From positions 117,265-181,264 of the forward strand of contig JADJCX010000008.1 of the NCBI GenBank assembly GCA_016703005.1: a stretch of 64,000 nt of DNA. Direction: 5' to 3'. The translations under genes were made by a program, and so were the position numbers. The stretch is from Flavobacteriales bacterium. GTDB lineage: Bacteria > Bacteroidota > Bacteroidia > Flavobacteriales_F > PHOS-HE28. Positions within the stretch are counted from its first letter, which is position 1. Every line of letters starts with the position of its first letter. A model generated the notes under the pieces. It was not told where the DNA came from. It worked only from the letters and a program-made list of their open reading frames with translations, and did not search any database. Of the stretch, positions 54,263-64,000 are shown piece after piece.

Positions 54263-57092
54263 CCAATCACCTCGGTGTAGGTGCCGCTGGTGGTGTAGGT
54301 CAGGCTGTTCACCGGCCCAGAGTGTCGCAGGCGGTGAGCTCGTCGAGTTGGTTCCACTGCGATATCGTCAACACCAACTCGTGGGTGGTACAACCGATCA
54401 CCTCGGTGTAGGTGCCGCTGGTGGTGTAGGTCTGGCTGTTCACCGGCCACAAGTAGCTGTCGCAGGCAGTATTGCTCGTCGAGTTGGTGCCACTGGTGTT
54501 GATCGTCAACACCAACTCGTGGGTGGTGCAGCCGACCACCTCGGTGTTGGTGCCACTGGTGGTGTAGGTCTGGCTGTTGATCGGCCACAAGTAGCTGTCG
54601 CAGGCGGTGATGCTCGTCGAGTTCGTACCACTGGTGTTGATCGTCAGCACCAACTCGTGGGTGGTGCAACCGATCACCTCGGTGTAGGTGCCGCTGGTGG
54701 TGTAGGTCTGGCTGTTGATCGGCCACAGGTAGCTGTCACAGGCGGTGATGCTCGTCGAGTTGGTACCACTGGTGTTGATCGTCAACACCAACTCGTGGGT
54801 GGTGCAACCGATCACCTCGGTGTAGGTGCCGCTGGTGGTGTAGGTCTGGTTGTTGACCGGCCACAGGTAGCTGTCGCAGCGGCATGCTCGTCGAGGGTTG
54901 GTACCACTGGTGTTGATCGTCAGCACCAACTCGTGGGTGGTACAACCGATCACCTCGGTGTACGTGCCGCTGGTGGTGTAGGTCTGGTTGTTGACCGGCC
55001 ACAGGTAGCTGTCGCAGGCGGTGATGCTCGTCGAGTTGGTACCACTGGTGTTGATCGTCAACACCAACTCGTGGGTGGTGCAACCGATCACCTCGGTGTA
55101 GGTGCCGCTGGTGGTGTAGGTCTGGCTGTTCACCGGCCACAGGTAGCTGTCGCAGGCTGTCTCCGTGGCGGTGTTGGTACCACTGGTGTTGATCGTCAAC
55201 ACCAACTCGTGGGTGGTGCAACCGATCACCTCGGTGTAGGTGCCGCTGGTGGTGTAGGTCTGGCTGTTTACGGGCCACAGGTAGCTGTCGCAGGCGGTGA
55301 TGCTCGTCGAGTTGGTACCGCTGGTGTCGATCGTCAGCACCAACTCGTGGGTGGTGCAACCGATCACCTCGGTGTAGGTGCCGCTGGTGGTGTAGGTCTG
55401 GCTGTTCACCGGCCACAAGTAGCTGTCGCAGGCGGTGATGCTCGTCGAGTTCGTACCACTGGTGTTGATCGTCAGCACCAACTCGTGGGTGGTGCAACCG
55501 ATCACCTCGGTGTAGGTACCGCTCGTGGTGTAGGTCTGGCTGTTGACGGCCAGAAGTAGCTGTCGCAGGCGGTGATGCTCGTCGAGTTTGTACCACTGGT
55601 GTTGATCGTCAGCACCAACTCGTGGGTGGTGCAACCGACCACCTCGGTGTAGGTGCCGCTGGTGGTGTAGGTCTGGCTGTTGACCGGCCACATGTAGCTG
55701 TCGCAGGCGGTGATGCTCGTCGAGTTGGTACCACTCGTGTTGATCGTCAGCACCAACTCGTGGGTGGTGCAACCGATCACCTCGGTGTAGGTACCGCTGG
55801 TGGTGTAGGTCTGGTTGTTCACCGGCCACAGGTAGCTGTCGCAGGCAGTAATGCTCGTCGAGTTGGTACCACTGGTGTTGATCGTCAGCACCAACTCGTG
55901 GGTGGTACAACCGATCACCTCGGTGTAGGTGCCGCTGTTGGTGTAGGTCTGGTTGTTGACCGGCCACAGGTAGCTGTCGCAGGCGGTGATGCTCGTCGAG
56001 TTCGTGCCACTGGTGTTGATCGTCAACACCAACTCGTGGGTGGTGCAACCGATCACCTCGGTGTAGGTGCCGCTGGTGGTGTAGGTCTGGCTGTTGACCG
56101 GCCACAGGTAACTGTCGCAGGCTGTCTCCGTGGCGGTGTTGGTACCACTGATGTTTATCGTCAGCACCAACTCGTGGGTGGTGCAACCGATCACCTCGGT
56201 GTAGGTGCCGCTGGTGGTGTAGGTCTGGCTGTTGATCGGCCACAAGTAGCTGTCGCAGGCGGTGATGCTCGTCGAGTTGGTACCGCTGGTGTTGATCGTC
56301 AGCATCAACTCGTGGGTGGTGCAGCCGATCATCTCGGTGTAAGTACCGCTGGTGGTGTAGGTCTGGCTGTTCACCGGCCACAGGTAGCTGTCGCAGGCAG
56401 TGATGCTCGTCGAGTTGGTACCGCTGGTGTTGATCGTCAACACCAACTCGTGGGTGGTGCAGCCGATCATCTCGGTGTAAGTACCGCTGGTGGTGTAGGT
56501 CTGGCTGTTCACCGGCCACAAGTAGCTGTCGCAGGCAGTAATGCTCGTCGAGTTGGTACCACTGGTGTTGATCGTCAACACCAACTCGTGGGTGGTGCAA
56601 CCGATCACCTCGGTGTAGGTGCCGCTGGTGGTGTAGGTCTGGCTGTTCACGGGCCAGGTGTAGCTGTCGCAGGCGGTGATGCTCGTCGAGTTGGTACCGC
56701 TGATGTTGATCGTCAACACCAACTCGTAGGTGGTGCAGCCGATCACCTCGGTGTAGGTGCCGCTGGTGGTGTAGGTCTGGCTGTTGATCGGCCACAGGTA
56801 GCTGTCACAGGCGGTGATGCTCGTCGAGTTGGTACCACTGGTGTTGATCGTCAACACCAACTCGTGGGTGGTGCAACCGATCACCTCGGTGTAGGTACCG
56901 CTGGTGGTGTAGGTCTGGCTGTTCACGGGCCAGGTGTAGCTGTCGCAGGCGGTGATGCTCGTCGAGTTGGTACCGCTGATGTTGATCGTCAACACCAACT
57001 CGTAGGTGGTGCAGCCGATCACCTCGGTGTAGGTGCCGCTGGTGGTGTAGGTCTGGCTGTTGATCGGCCACAAGTAGCTGTCGCAGGCTGTC
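54225..57092 (-). repeat. 138-bp tandem array encoding a 46-residue unit, about 21 copies
   Basis: The unit is TACDSYLWPVNSQTYTTSGT followed by YTEVIGCTTHELVLTINTSGTNSTSI. The two Cys per unit are invariant in readable copies. Variants are W-P-I versus W-P-V, SYTWP versus SYLWP, EMIGC versus EVIGC and TNTATE at some unit ends. The N-terminal-side units alternate (LWPI/TYEL, then TWPV/THEL) in a 276-bp higher-order pattern. One-base defects at about 55545, 54890 and 54315 split the frame. Similar CDSY.W...Y..SG.Y repeats occur in other Bacteroidota type-B proteins. Confidence 0.92.
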
Positions 57093-59440
57093 TCCGTGGT
57101 GGTGATGGTGCTGCTCGGCGTTACCGTTACCGTCACATTCGCGGTGGCATCACCGCATGGCGCTGTGCCATCAACGACGTACGTGTAAGTCTCAGTGGAA
57201 GTCAGGGACACACTACCGCTTACCACTTGGTTTGTGCTGTTGGTCCACGTACCACCGGCCGTTTCACCGCTCAATAGGTCGGTCAGCACCACACTTGTTC
57301 CGCTGCAAATGGTTTGTGGCTGTGGTGTGCCGGTGGTCGGGGGGCTTACATAAGTCACATAGAAGAAGGCACTATCAGGCAAACAGGGCGCCTGGCCATT
57401 CACCACATAGCGATATGTGGTGGTCCCGACGGGGTACGTGCTGGGGTTCACCACGCTGCTCGCCAGCACGATGTTGGTGCCTTTCTTCCAAACACCGCCG
57501 GTCTGCGCACCGCGCAATAGCGTAGCCAGATCGAACGATGTGAGGCTCTTGCAGATCGACAACGTCGAATCGGCTCCGGCGTTCGCGTGGGCATGGATCG
57601 TGATCGGTGCCGAGGCAGTGAATGCTGGGCAAGTGTTCGACGCCGGTATCGAGTACACCACCGAGTATGTGCCGGGCGAGCTGGTGTTCAAGTTGATCGC
57701 GCCGGTTGAAGTATTCAGGGCGAGCCCGGCGATCGGGGGGAAGGAACCGCCCATCGTTCCTGTGATCGTCACTGTGGCGGTACCAACATCGCAATACGGT
57801 GAGCCAGCGTACACGATGCTTGCATTCGGCATCGGGGTTTCCGTAACAAGGACCACCGATGAGTGATCGCTGCAACCGGGACCACCGGCCACTGTGTACG
57901 TGTAGTTGCCCGGCGCGTCGATCGTTGGATCATAGGTATTTCCGTGAACGACGTTCGATGGGTCCGTCCAAGTACCGCCCAGTGCCGGAGTGCCGTTCAC
58001 CACCAATTGCGCGGGTGCGGCATTGCTGCAAATGGTGAGACTTCCACCGGTACCGGACCATGGTGCGGAAGTGACCGTGACGTTGGTTGATGCAACGAGT
58101 TGTGGACATGCAGCGGTCGCGTTGATCGTGTAGGTGACCGTGTATGTGGTCCCGGTGCTCAGTGCGGCAGATGAACCCGGATCCACCACTCCTGTTGATG
58201 CGTCCAGTGCAAGTCCGGCCGGTGCGGAAGCGAACACCCCACCGGTTGTGCCGGCGAAGGCGGGACTCTGTACCCCTTCGTTATTGCAATACGGGCTCCC
58301 GGCATAGCTGAAGGTCGCTGTTGGTTGGGCCGCAATCGTGATTGATGCGGTCGTACTGAAGGCCGCGCAACCATTTGCAGCGGGAATGGCGTACGTAACC
58401 ACATACGTGCCCGGCATGCTGTTGCCGGGATCAATGGATCCAGTGGTGGTGTTCAGCGATAGCCCGATGGACGCGCATGAGAAGCTGCCTCCAAGGGACC
58501 CGGTGACCGAAACGGGTGCAATAGCGTCGCTACTGCAGTAGGGTGAACCGGCGTAACTGATACTCGCAATAGGTGCGGCAATAACGTTCACCGTGAACCA
58601 ATCGTGACCGGTACATCCACCAGCAAAGACATACCCAAGGGTGTGCAAGCCAGGTGTAGCGATGGATGGGTCGAACGCGCCGGTTGCGGCGTTGATGGTG
58701 CCGGGCTGGTTCGCATCACTGAATACTCCGCCGGGCGGAGTGGCTATCGTTGGTAGAATGGGCGCCGCATCGCTGCATATTGAGGTCACTCCGTACGCCA
58801 GATCGACCACGCTCGCGCTCACGTTCACGATGAACGAGCAGTCCACCTGAACACCGTTCGCAGCGGTAACGCGATAGGTGACCGTCGTTGGCCCGATCGG
58901 GAAACTCGAACCGCTGGCCAAGCCCGCGATCAAAGCAGTATTCGACCCCGTGCAGTTGTCGGCGCCTACGGGTGCGGTGTACGTCACGATCGCACCACAT
59001 GCGCCGGGAGGTGCCGTCGCCGAGATGTTCGCTGGGCAAGTGATCGATGGCAACATGTTGTCCGTTACAGTAACGATGAACGAACAGTCCGTGAATGCGC
59101 CATTGCCGGCGGTGACACGGTATGTAACAGTGGTCGTTCCTACCGGGAAGGTGGAACCACTGGCGAAGCCCGCGATCAAGGAAGTGCTGGAGCCGGAACA
59201 ATTGTCCGTTCCGATCGGAGCAACGTAGTTCACCACCGCACCGCAGGTGCCCGCCGTTGCATTCACGGAAATATTCCCGGGGCACGCAATGGTCGGTGCG
59301 GCATTGTCATCCAAATACTGTGGTTGTTCCAGCGGCCGTTTCCCAAGCTGTCGTAGATGTACATCGTCATGTACACCAGGGTATCGCTGGTGAAGAGCGT
59401 GTTCGGCAACGGCAACATGTCGTTCGTCCATCCGTTGCAA
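55502..59440 (-). CDS. Central segment of the giant protein: HYR domains, Ig-like repeats and the first 138-bp units
   Basis: The longest intact stretch (1,312 codons), internal to the giant gene. It opens with two HYR domains (PTIACPGNISVNATAGTCGAVVNYVAPIG; PSITCPANISATAPPGACGAIVTYTAPVG). About six related Ig-like modules follow, each with a YAGSPYC phrase and a T(A/G)AINLNTS-type turn. Then come 12 units of the 46-residue repeat. The frame ends where one C is missing from a unit near 55545. There is no catalytic motif; it is an adhesin-like stalk. Confidence 0.82.
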   Translation of the reverse strand: MQRMDERHVAVAEHALHQRYPGVHDDVHLRQLGKRPLEQPQYLDDNAAPTIACPGNISVNATAGTCGAVVNYVAPIGTDNCSGSSTSLIAGFASGSTFPVGTTTVTYRVTAGNGAFTDCSFIVTVTDNMLPSITCPANISATAPPGACGAIVTYTAPVGADNCTGSNTALIAGLASGSSFPIGPTTVTYRVTAANGVQVDCSFIVNVSASVVDLAYGVTSICSDAAPILPTIATPPGGVFSDANQPGTINAATGAFDPSIATPGLHTLGYVFAGGCTGHDWFTVNVIAAPIASISYAGSPYCSSDAIAPVSVTGSLGGSFSCASIGLSLNTTTGSIDPGNSMPGTYVVTYAIPAANGCAAFSTTASITIAAQPTATFSYAGSPYCNNEGVQSPAFAGTTGGVFASAPAGLALDASTGVVDPGSSAALSTGTTYTVTYTINATAACPQLVASTNVTVTSAPWSGTGGSLTICSNAAPAQLVVNGTPALGGTWTDPSNVVHGNTYDPTIDAPGNYTYTVAGGPGCSDHSSVVLVTETPMPNASIVYAGSPYCDVGTATVTITGTMGGSFPPIAGLALNTSTGAINLNTSSPGTYSVVYSIPASNTCPAFTASAPITIHAHANAGADSTLSICKSLTSFDLATLLRGAQTGGVWKKGTNIVLASSVVNPSTYPVGTTTYRYVVNGQAPCLPDSAFFYVTYVSPPTTGTPQPQTICSGTSVVLTDLLSGETAGGTWTNSTNQVVSGSVSLTSTETYTYVVDGTAPCGDATANVTVTVTPSSTITTTETACDSYLWPINSQTYTTSGTYTEVIGCTTYELVLTINISGTNSTSITACDSYTWPVNSQTYTTSGTYTEVIGCTTHELVLTINTSGTNSTSITACDSYLWPINSQTYTTSGTYTEVIGCTTYELVLTINISGTNSTSITACDSYTWPVNSQTYTTSGTYTEVIGCTTHELVLTINTSGTNSTSITACDSYLWPVNSQTYTTSGTYTEMIGCTTHELVLTINTSGTNSTSITACDSYLWPVNSQTYTTSGTYTEMIGCTTHELMLTINTSGTNSTSITACDSYLWPINSQTYTTSGTYTEVIGCTTHELVLTINISGTNTATETACDSYLWPVNSQTYTTSGTYTEVIGCTTHELVLTINTSGTNSTSITACDSYLWPVNNQTYTNSGTYTEVIGCTTHELVLTINTSGTNSTSITACDSYLWPVNNQTYTTSGTYTEVIGCTTHELVLTINTSGTNSTSITACDSYMWPVNSQTYTTSGTYTEVVGCTTHELVLTINTSGTNSTSITACDSYFWPSTARPTPRAVPTPR

Positions 59441-60179
59441 TCACTTACGGTGATGGAATCGCGCAGGTCAGGGAACAGCAATTCGCAGTTGCCGTCCAGA
59501 TAGAGCGGCAGGGAATCGGTCAGCGGGCAATCCACGTAGGGTGCCGACAGATCTTCCACGGTCACTTCCCATACGCAGGTCGCAGCATTGCCGCCGTCGT
59601 CGGTGTGTATCTCCCAAATGCGGTGCGTGCCGGTTCCCAGGAACACCGAAGGCCAGCCGGTCACGGTTTCAGCCATGCTGCTGTCGTGGCGCATCAGGAA
59701 AGTCTGGTAACCGCTCTCGGTATCCGCATCGCAGGCGTCGTCCGAGTTGATGCATCGGAAAGGCATACTCAACCGTGCAATCGTCTCCGGGTAGCGATAG
59801 CGTATCGTTCGTTGGGCAATTGAGGAAAACAGGGGTCAACGTATCGATCAGCTGCACGTAGCTGGAGCATGACCCGATGTGACCAACGAGGTCAATGACC
59901 TGAACCTGCCAGTAGCGGCTGGTGTAGATCGTGTCCACACCAGCCACGTAACTCTGTATGGTATCGACCGGACAATTGTCCGTAACGGAAATGCCGATCG
60001 TGAGATCCGGGAACAGGTAGGTGCAATCCAAGTTGCCGGCCACCAGTACAGTGTCAGGGCAAGTAACAATAGGCGTGCTGTTGTCTTCGACCGTAACGCT
60101 CCAAGAGCATATCACATCGTTCGTACCGTCGCTGATCGTATCGGAGAAGTCGTGCACGCCGGGCGGCAACGACACCAGA

Positions 60180-61598
60180 TCACCGGGTGTAATGAATATG
60201 ACATCGTCCGTTGTGACAACGCCATCCACCAATACTTCCGTTGCCGTGATCGCGGGCGTCAGCGTGAGGTTTCCTGTTGAAGGGGACGTTCCGCAGTTGT
60301 CCGATGCGGCAACGGGCGGAACACTGTAGATGGCCGCACACTGACCAGGACCGAGAACCAAGGTGACATCCGTAGGACAGGTCACATCCGGTGCTTCGTT
60401 GTCGACGACCGTTACCACGAACGAGCAGATGCGCCAGCGAGCCGGTGCCGTCCGTTACACGATAGCTGACCGTTGTGCTGCCCACCGGGAACATGGAGCC
60501 GGGAGGAAGTCCGCCCAAGAGGGTAGTGACCGCGCCTGCACAATTATCCGACCCGACCGGGGCCGGGTAGTTGACCACCGCACCGCATTGTCCAGGGTCG
60601 CTGTTCACCGAAATGTCCGGTGGGCAAACAATGGTGGGATCCTCATTGTCCAGTACGGATACGGTGAAGGAGCACGTGGTGGTGTTATTGTCGATATCGG
60701 TGACCTGATAGGTGACCGTGGAAGAACCTTTTGGGAAACTGCTACCGCTGCCAAGACCGCTGAACAACGAGGTGATGGCTCCGGGACAATCATCGGTACC
60801 GACAGGCACTGCGTAGTTGATCACGGCGGTGCAGAAACCCGGTTCGGTGGTGGTGGAGATGTTGCTCGGACAGACGATCTGCGGTACTTGGTCGACACCG
60901 ATCGTCAGCCTTGACGGGTAAGGGGTCGCGTCGTAGGCGAACCACATATCGTCGGCCGATGCGTTCGGCACAGTGATCATCACTGCCAATCGCTTGGTGC
61001 CGGGTATGGTGTGGGTGATGTTTCCGAAGTCGATGTTGTCAACGATCCAGGTTCCTGTGTTCCCCACATCCCAATCGGATCGGTTTATCGTGGTGGTCGC
61101 CAGCAACGCTCTTCCCCCACCTGCCGGATTCGTTTCGAGCAGATACGCAGTCAGTGTGCCGGCATCATCAAGATCGAAATCCTTCATTGCGGACCAGAGC
61201 CTGAAACGTACCGGACCATTCAGGATGTTCGGAACAGGGGAGATGAGCCATAGCTGGAAACGCTCCGGATTGCCTTCCATGAAACCGGAAGCACCTCGCT
61301 GTATGAAGAGTCCGGGCTCAGGGTGCCGGGTCGGGTCGAAATCATCAAGCGTTGGATCCGTAGGAGCAACGAGTTTCATGTTGCCGTTCGGCACATCGGT
61401 CTGATCGCCTACCCCGTCCAAGTAATAGGTGGTGGGGCAGACCGGTTGAATCACCGTAATGTTCACAGCGCATGTGGCCGATTGCCCGACAACATCCGTC
61501 ACCGTCAAGGTCACCGGGTAAGAACCCACGGCGTTGAACGTATTCGGACTTACGGTCATGCTGGCGATACCGCAGTTGTCCGTTGATCCGGCGTCCAC
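60180..61598 (-). CDS. N-proximal segment of the giant protein: globular domain and HYR domains
   Basis: A 472-codon open segment inside the giant gene. A domain of about 150 residues (CPTTYYLDGVGDQTDVPNGNMKLV..., FRLWSAMKDFDLDDAGTLTAYLLE, DDMWFAYDATPYPSRLTIG) resembles Bacteroidota jelly-roll/CUB-like modules. It is followed by two HYR domains (PQIVCPSNISTTTEPGFCTAVINYAVPVG; PTIVCPPDISVNSDPGQCGAVVNYPAPVG). The frame breaks near 60420, and HYR-like sequence continues in the next segments (DVTCPTDVTLVLGPGQCAA..., about 59.7-60.4 kb). Confidence 0.75.
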   Translation of the reverse strand: MDAGSTDNCGIASMTVSPNTFNAVGSYPVTLTVTDVVGQSATCAVNITVIQPVCPTTYYLDGVGDQTDVPNGNMKLVAPTDPTLDDFDPTRHPEPGLFIQRGASGFMEGNPERFQLWLISPVPNILNGPVRFRLWSAMKDFDLDDAGTLTAYLLETNPAGGGRALLATTTINRSDWDVGNTGTWIVDNIDFGNITHTIPGTKRLAVMITVPNASADDMWFAYDATPYPSRLTIGVDQVPQIVCPSNISTTTEPGFCTAVINYAVPVGTDDCPGAITSLFSGLGSGSSFPKGSSTVTYQVTDIDNNTTTCSFTVSVLDNEDPTIVCPPDISVNSDPGQCGAVVNYPAPVGSDNCAGAVTTLLGGLPPGSMFPVGSTTVSYRVTDGTGSLAHLLVRGNGRRQRSTGCDLSYGCHLGSRSWSVCGHLQCSARCRIGQLRNVPFNRKPHADARDHGNGSIGGWRCHNGRCHIHYTR

Positions 61599-61599
61599 A

Positions 61600-63987
61600 T
61601 GCGCAAGGCAGCAGGTTGGCTGTTCCGTTGTAGAGTTGGATCGTCGCCGTCTGGCACAGCGCCGTGGGCAGGGTGTTGTCGGCGGCGATCGCCACTAACT
61701 CGTTGGGCTGTTCACGGTGGGGCAAACTCCACGTGTCACGGTGGTCTGCACATGTTGTGTCCCGCTGATGTTGGCCAGCGCAAAAGTGTTCGAGGCACCA
61801 GACTGAATGGCCGACCATGTGGACCCGTTCGGGCTAGTGGACCACCATTGACATCGCCCACGTAACCGGCCAAGGTCAACGTAACACTGCTTCCGGGGCA
61901 GAAAGTGCCGCCACCTGTGATCGTTCCGGCCACTGGCGCCTCGTCGATCCCTACGTTCTTGATCGTCACATCGCCGCAAGCGCCGGTGCCGAAGGTGTAA
62001 GTGATGGAGACGGAGCCATTCTGCAACGATGGATCGAACTGAGTGCCGGTCACCCCGGGACCGGTCCAGGTGCCACCGGCCTGTGTGCCGAAGGCGAATA
62101 CAAAGGCGTCGATATCGGCCGTGCCACCCGCTGCTGTTGCCTGTACCCGCACGTAGCGTGCAGCCACGGGAAGCACCGCCCGCTGTAGATGTAGCCGGTC
62201 CGTGTGGTGCTTAACGATACGTTATGGGGTCCACGCGGCGTTATCGGCCGAGCTTGAAGGCAAGCACGGGTGTGGACGATGCCAAGGGGTTCATCCTCCA
62301 CCGGAGCATCACGGCTTCGCCCATCGGCACAGTTGCTCCGAGTCCACCGTGAGGGATCCGGAGCCGCCGGTGAGCGTGGCGCTGGTGGAGTTCGCGGCGC
62401 CCAAGCTCGAGGCCGCATTGCTGACCGACGCAGATGCCATCACCGCCACGGCATTGCCGCTTGTGGCCGGTATCATCCATGTGTTGAGGTCGATGATGCC
62501 AGTGGTTTTGCACACTGCGGTCGGGGCTTGGAAGCGCGATGGGTTCCTGTAATCCGCTTCACGCGCACCGATCTGGGTGTACGCTACGAAGCCGTTCTTT
62601 CCGCCTCCTGCTGCCAGTGGATGCAGAGGGATGTTGATGCCGGTATAGTAGTAACCCACCATCGCAACACCACCCATGCCATCTGCAGCCACACTTGCGG
62701 CGTGTTGGTCCCCGCTGGTCAGGATCGGCTCGATCGCCCTTAGTGTGGCGTCCTGGCGTAGCGTCTTCAGTAAAACATCTGCTACGCTCAGTGAAGTGTT
62801 CGTTTGCCCCCCGTACGATGCTGTTCCGAAGGTGCCGCAAACGTGTATCCGTCCTTACCGATCGTTACATCGCGTGGGTTGAAGTGATCCGCATTCGTTG
62901 CGGTCGTTCCCCAGTGGCCCCAGCCGAAAGCGTTGTCGGGTCAGTCGCTCCATAGAAGTGCTCATCGCCAACGCCACCGCTCGCCACTGCCCCGTTCGGA
63001 AGGTGCTACCGCTGCCGACCGCGCCGGACGCGATAACACCTTCGCAACCCACCGCCACATTCGGGTAGCCGGTTATGCCGCTGTTCGGGTCGTTGATCCG
63101 TGATGACCATGAGTAGCCGCCAGTGAGTGTGAATGCCGAGATGTGATGGTCCTTGGTGGATGTGCCGGCCGATAGGCCGATCTCGGTATTCGCGGAATAC
63201 TCAGCGGAGGTTCGCTGTGCCGGCTACCCGCTCCGACGAATACCTCGCTACCATTCGTTGCCAGCGAAGCCCCGATATCGTCCTGTGCACTGCCCCCGGT
63301 GCGCAGCCATTGGAAGTTGCCCGCCTGATCCAGGTGCATCAGGAACATGTCGTAGGTCCCGGAATTCAGGGCGGATGACGATGACGCCCCACCATACGAA
63401 CGACCCTGAATACCCGGCCAGCACGCTGACACCGTTAGCATCCGCAGCCACGTAGGGAAGCCTCATCGTTGCCGTTACCGTATGCTTTACCCACAGCAGC
63501 GGCCGTTAGGTTTGTGGCAGGCCACGTAGATGTCGATGGAACCACTGAAGGAGACCAACGTGGCAGCGCTCAGTTAGCGCCGGCATCGTAAATTTCCCTG
63601 ACGACTTGAATCCGCCGGTGATGTAAACGTTGCCGTTCGGGGCGATGCTGACGTTCTCCGTTGTTTCTTGGTCGAACCGCCGATGGGCACATACCATTGA
63701 ACGTTGCCCAGCGGGTCGAACTGATCAGCACACCTTGATCGCGATCCAAAGATTCAGCGGGCCTACTTGTATCCCGGTGTTCTCGCATCCCCACCATACA
63801 CGGATCCATCCGCTTGATGGATGGCCACATCCGCGAATTGCTCGGATCCGGAGGAAGCGAGGCTGTATGACCATGTCCACGGGCAAGCCTGCCTGCGCCG
63901 CTGACCATGTGCAGCAAGTGGTCAGGAACAAGATGGACCTCAGGGTATTGGCGAGAGTGCAGAGGAGGGCTTCCGGTTCCGGTTCAT
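61600..63987 (-). other. N-terminal part of the giant protein, heavily frameshifted propeller and Ig region
   Basis: No frame stays open for more than 150 codons, but recognisable pieces keep their order. They are LASSGSEQFADVAIHQADGSVYG (about 63.83 kb), NVYITGGFKSSGKFTMPAL (about 63.6 kb), MFLMHLDQAGNFQWLRTGGSAQDDIGASLATNGSEVFVGA (about 63.3 kb), GGVAMVGYYYTGINI (about 62.65 kb), AARYVRVQATAAGGTADIDAFVF (about 62.1 kb) and GTFCPGSSVTLTLAGYVGD (about 61.9 kb). These are SBBP/propeller blades followed by a discoidin-like and an Ig-like module. Defect density is as high as in the permease-M1 gene. Confidence 0.65.
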
Positions 63988-64000
63988 GAGCATGGCTTGC

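Larger units (their letters stand above)
50796..63987 (-). pseudogene. Giant T9SS type-B surface protein, whole locus, repeat-rich and multiply frameshifted
   Basis: A coherent minus-strand gene of about 13.2 kb (roughly 4,400 codons). It starts at ATG 63987 (MNRNRKPSSALSPI; alternative 63993), and a hydrophobic signal is readable in the next frame (LRSILFLTTCCTWSAAQA). From N to C: an SBBP-like propeller (about 62.3-63.9 kb); a discoidin-like/Ig region (about 61.7-62.2 kb); a further globular domain and HYR domains (58.7-61.6 kb); Ig-like repeats with Cys (57.1-58.7 kb); a 138-bp array, a 96-bp array and a 237-bp array; Ig-like domains; then the type-B sorting domain at 50796. Breaks occur at least near 52.95, 53.1, 54.3, 54.9, 55.55, 59.3, 59.75, 60.4 and 61.6 kb and often beyond 61.6 kb. 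It is the first gene of cassette 1. Confidence 0.8.

Noticed and set aside
54225..57092. Possible CRISPR array because of regular repeats
   Set aside because: The units are 138 bp, contiguous, coding, and have no variable spacers or cas genes nearby.
52937..57277. Long plus-strand open frames of 400-550 codons over the repeat arrays
   Set aside because: They are mirror frames of the 96- and 138-bp coding repeats, with no signal peptide, start context or family match. The minus frames give conserved Cys/Trp patterns and join known domains.

Overview
The window looks like a chromosomal piece of a GC-rich Bacteroidota bacterium, most likely Flavobacteriales-like. The evidence is type IX secretion (T9SS) sorting domains of both type A and type B, three PorP/SprF- or PorE-type outer-membrane partners, a fused E1 alpha/beta 2-oxoacid dehydrogenase, a Bacteroidota-type biosynthetic arginine decarboxylase, and promoter boxes close to TAnnTTTG. 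Nothing indicates a plasmid, prophage or CRISPR locus.

Layout. 1-12.4 kb: the 5' end of an alpha-2-macroglobulin-like gene, an M1 aminopeptidase lipoprotein, a T9SS thioredoxin-like protein, an E1 dehydrogenase translationally coupled to an esterase, a 3'-truncated AIM24 gene, a small four-helix membrane protein, a PDZ-domain T9SS protein with a heptad repeat, an S4/Hsp15-like protein, tRNA-Arg(CCG), a lipoprotein and typA. 12.4-22.7 kb: an exported toroid-like protein, a secreted metallophosphoesterase, an exported and membrane-anchored CYTH-domain protein, an MBL-fold hydrolase, a DUF2807 lipoprotein and a second-type DNA polymerase III alpha subunit. 22.7-34 kb: an ABC exporter whose permease is fused to an M1 peptidase, SBBP and T9SS proteins, a RelE/ParE-type toxin-antitoxin pair, and dinB facing a LexA-like XRE-S24 regulator across a region with two inverted repeats. 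34-40.5 kb: polyamine genes (arginine decarboxylase, deoxyhypusine synthase family), an mscS-corA pair and peptidase E.

40.5-64 kb is a minus-strand T9SS surface-protein locus. It holds two consecutive cassettes of the same design: a large type-B secreted protein, then a PorP/SprF protein, then a PD40/OmpA-like protein. Starts and stops overlap or lie 2 nt apart in the tightly packed parts. The larger secreted protein fills about 13.2 kb (50796-63987) and carries HYR domains and three tandem-repeat arrays (138 bp, 96 bp and about 237 bp periods).

Many otherwise well-conserved genes are broken by single-base indels, often in short homopolymers and without accompanying decay. The permease-M1 gene and the ends of the giant gene are worst. 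This pattern suggests uncorrected long-read consensus errors more than true pseudogenes, so broken frames are annotated as whole loci with this caveat.
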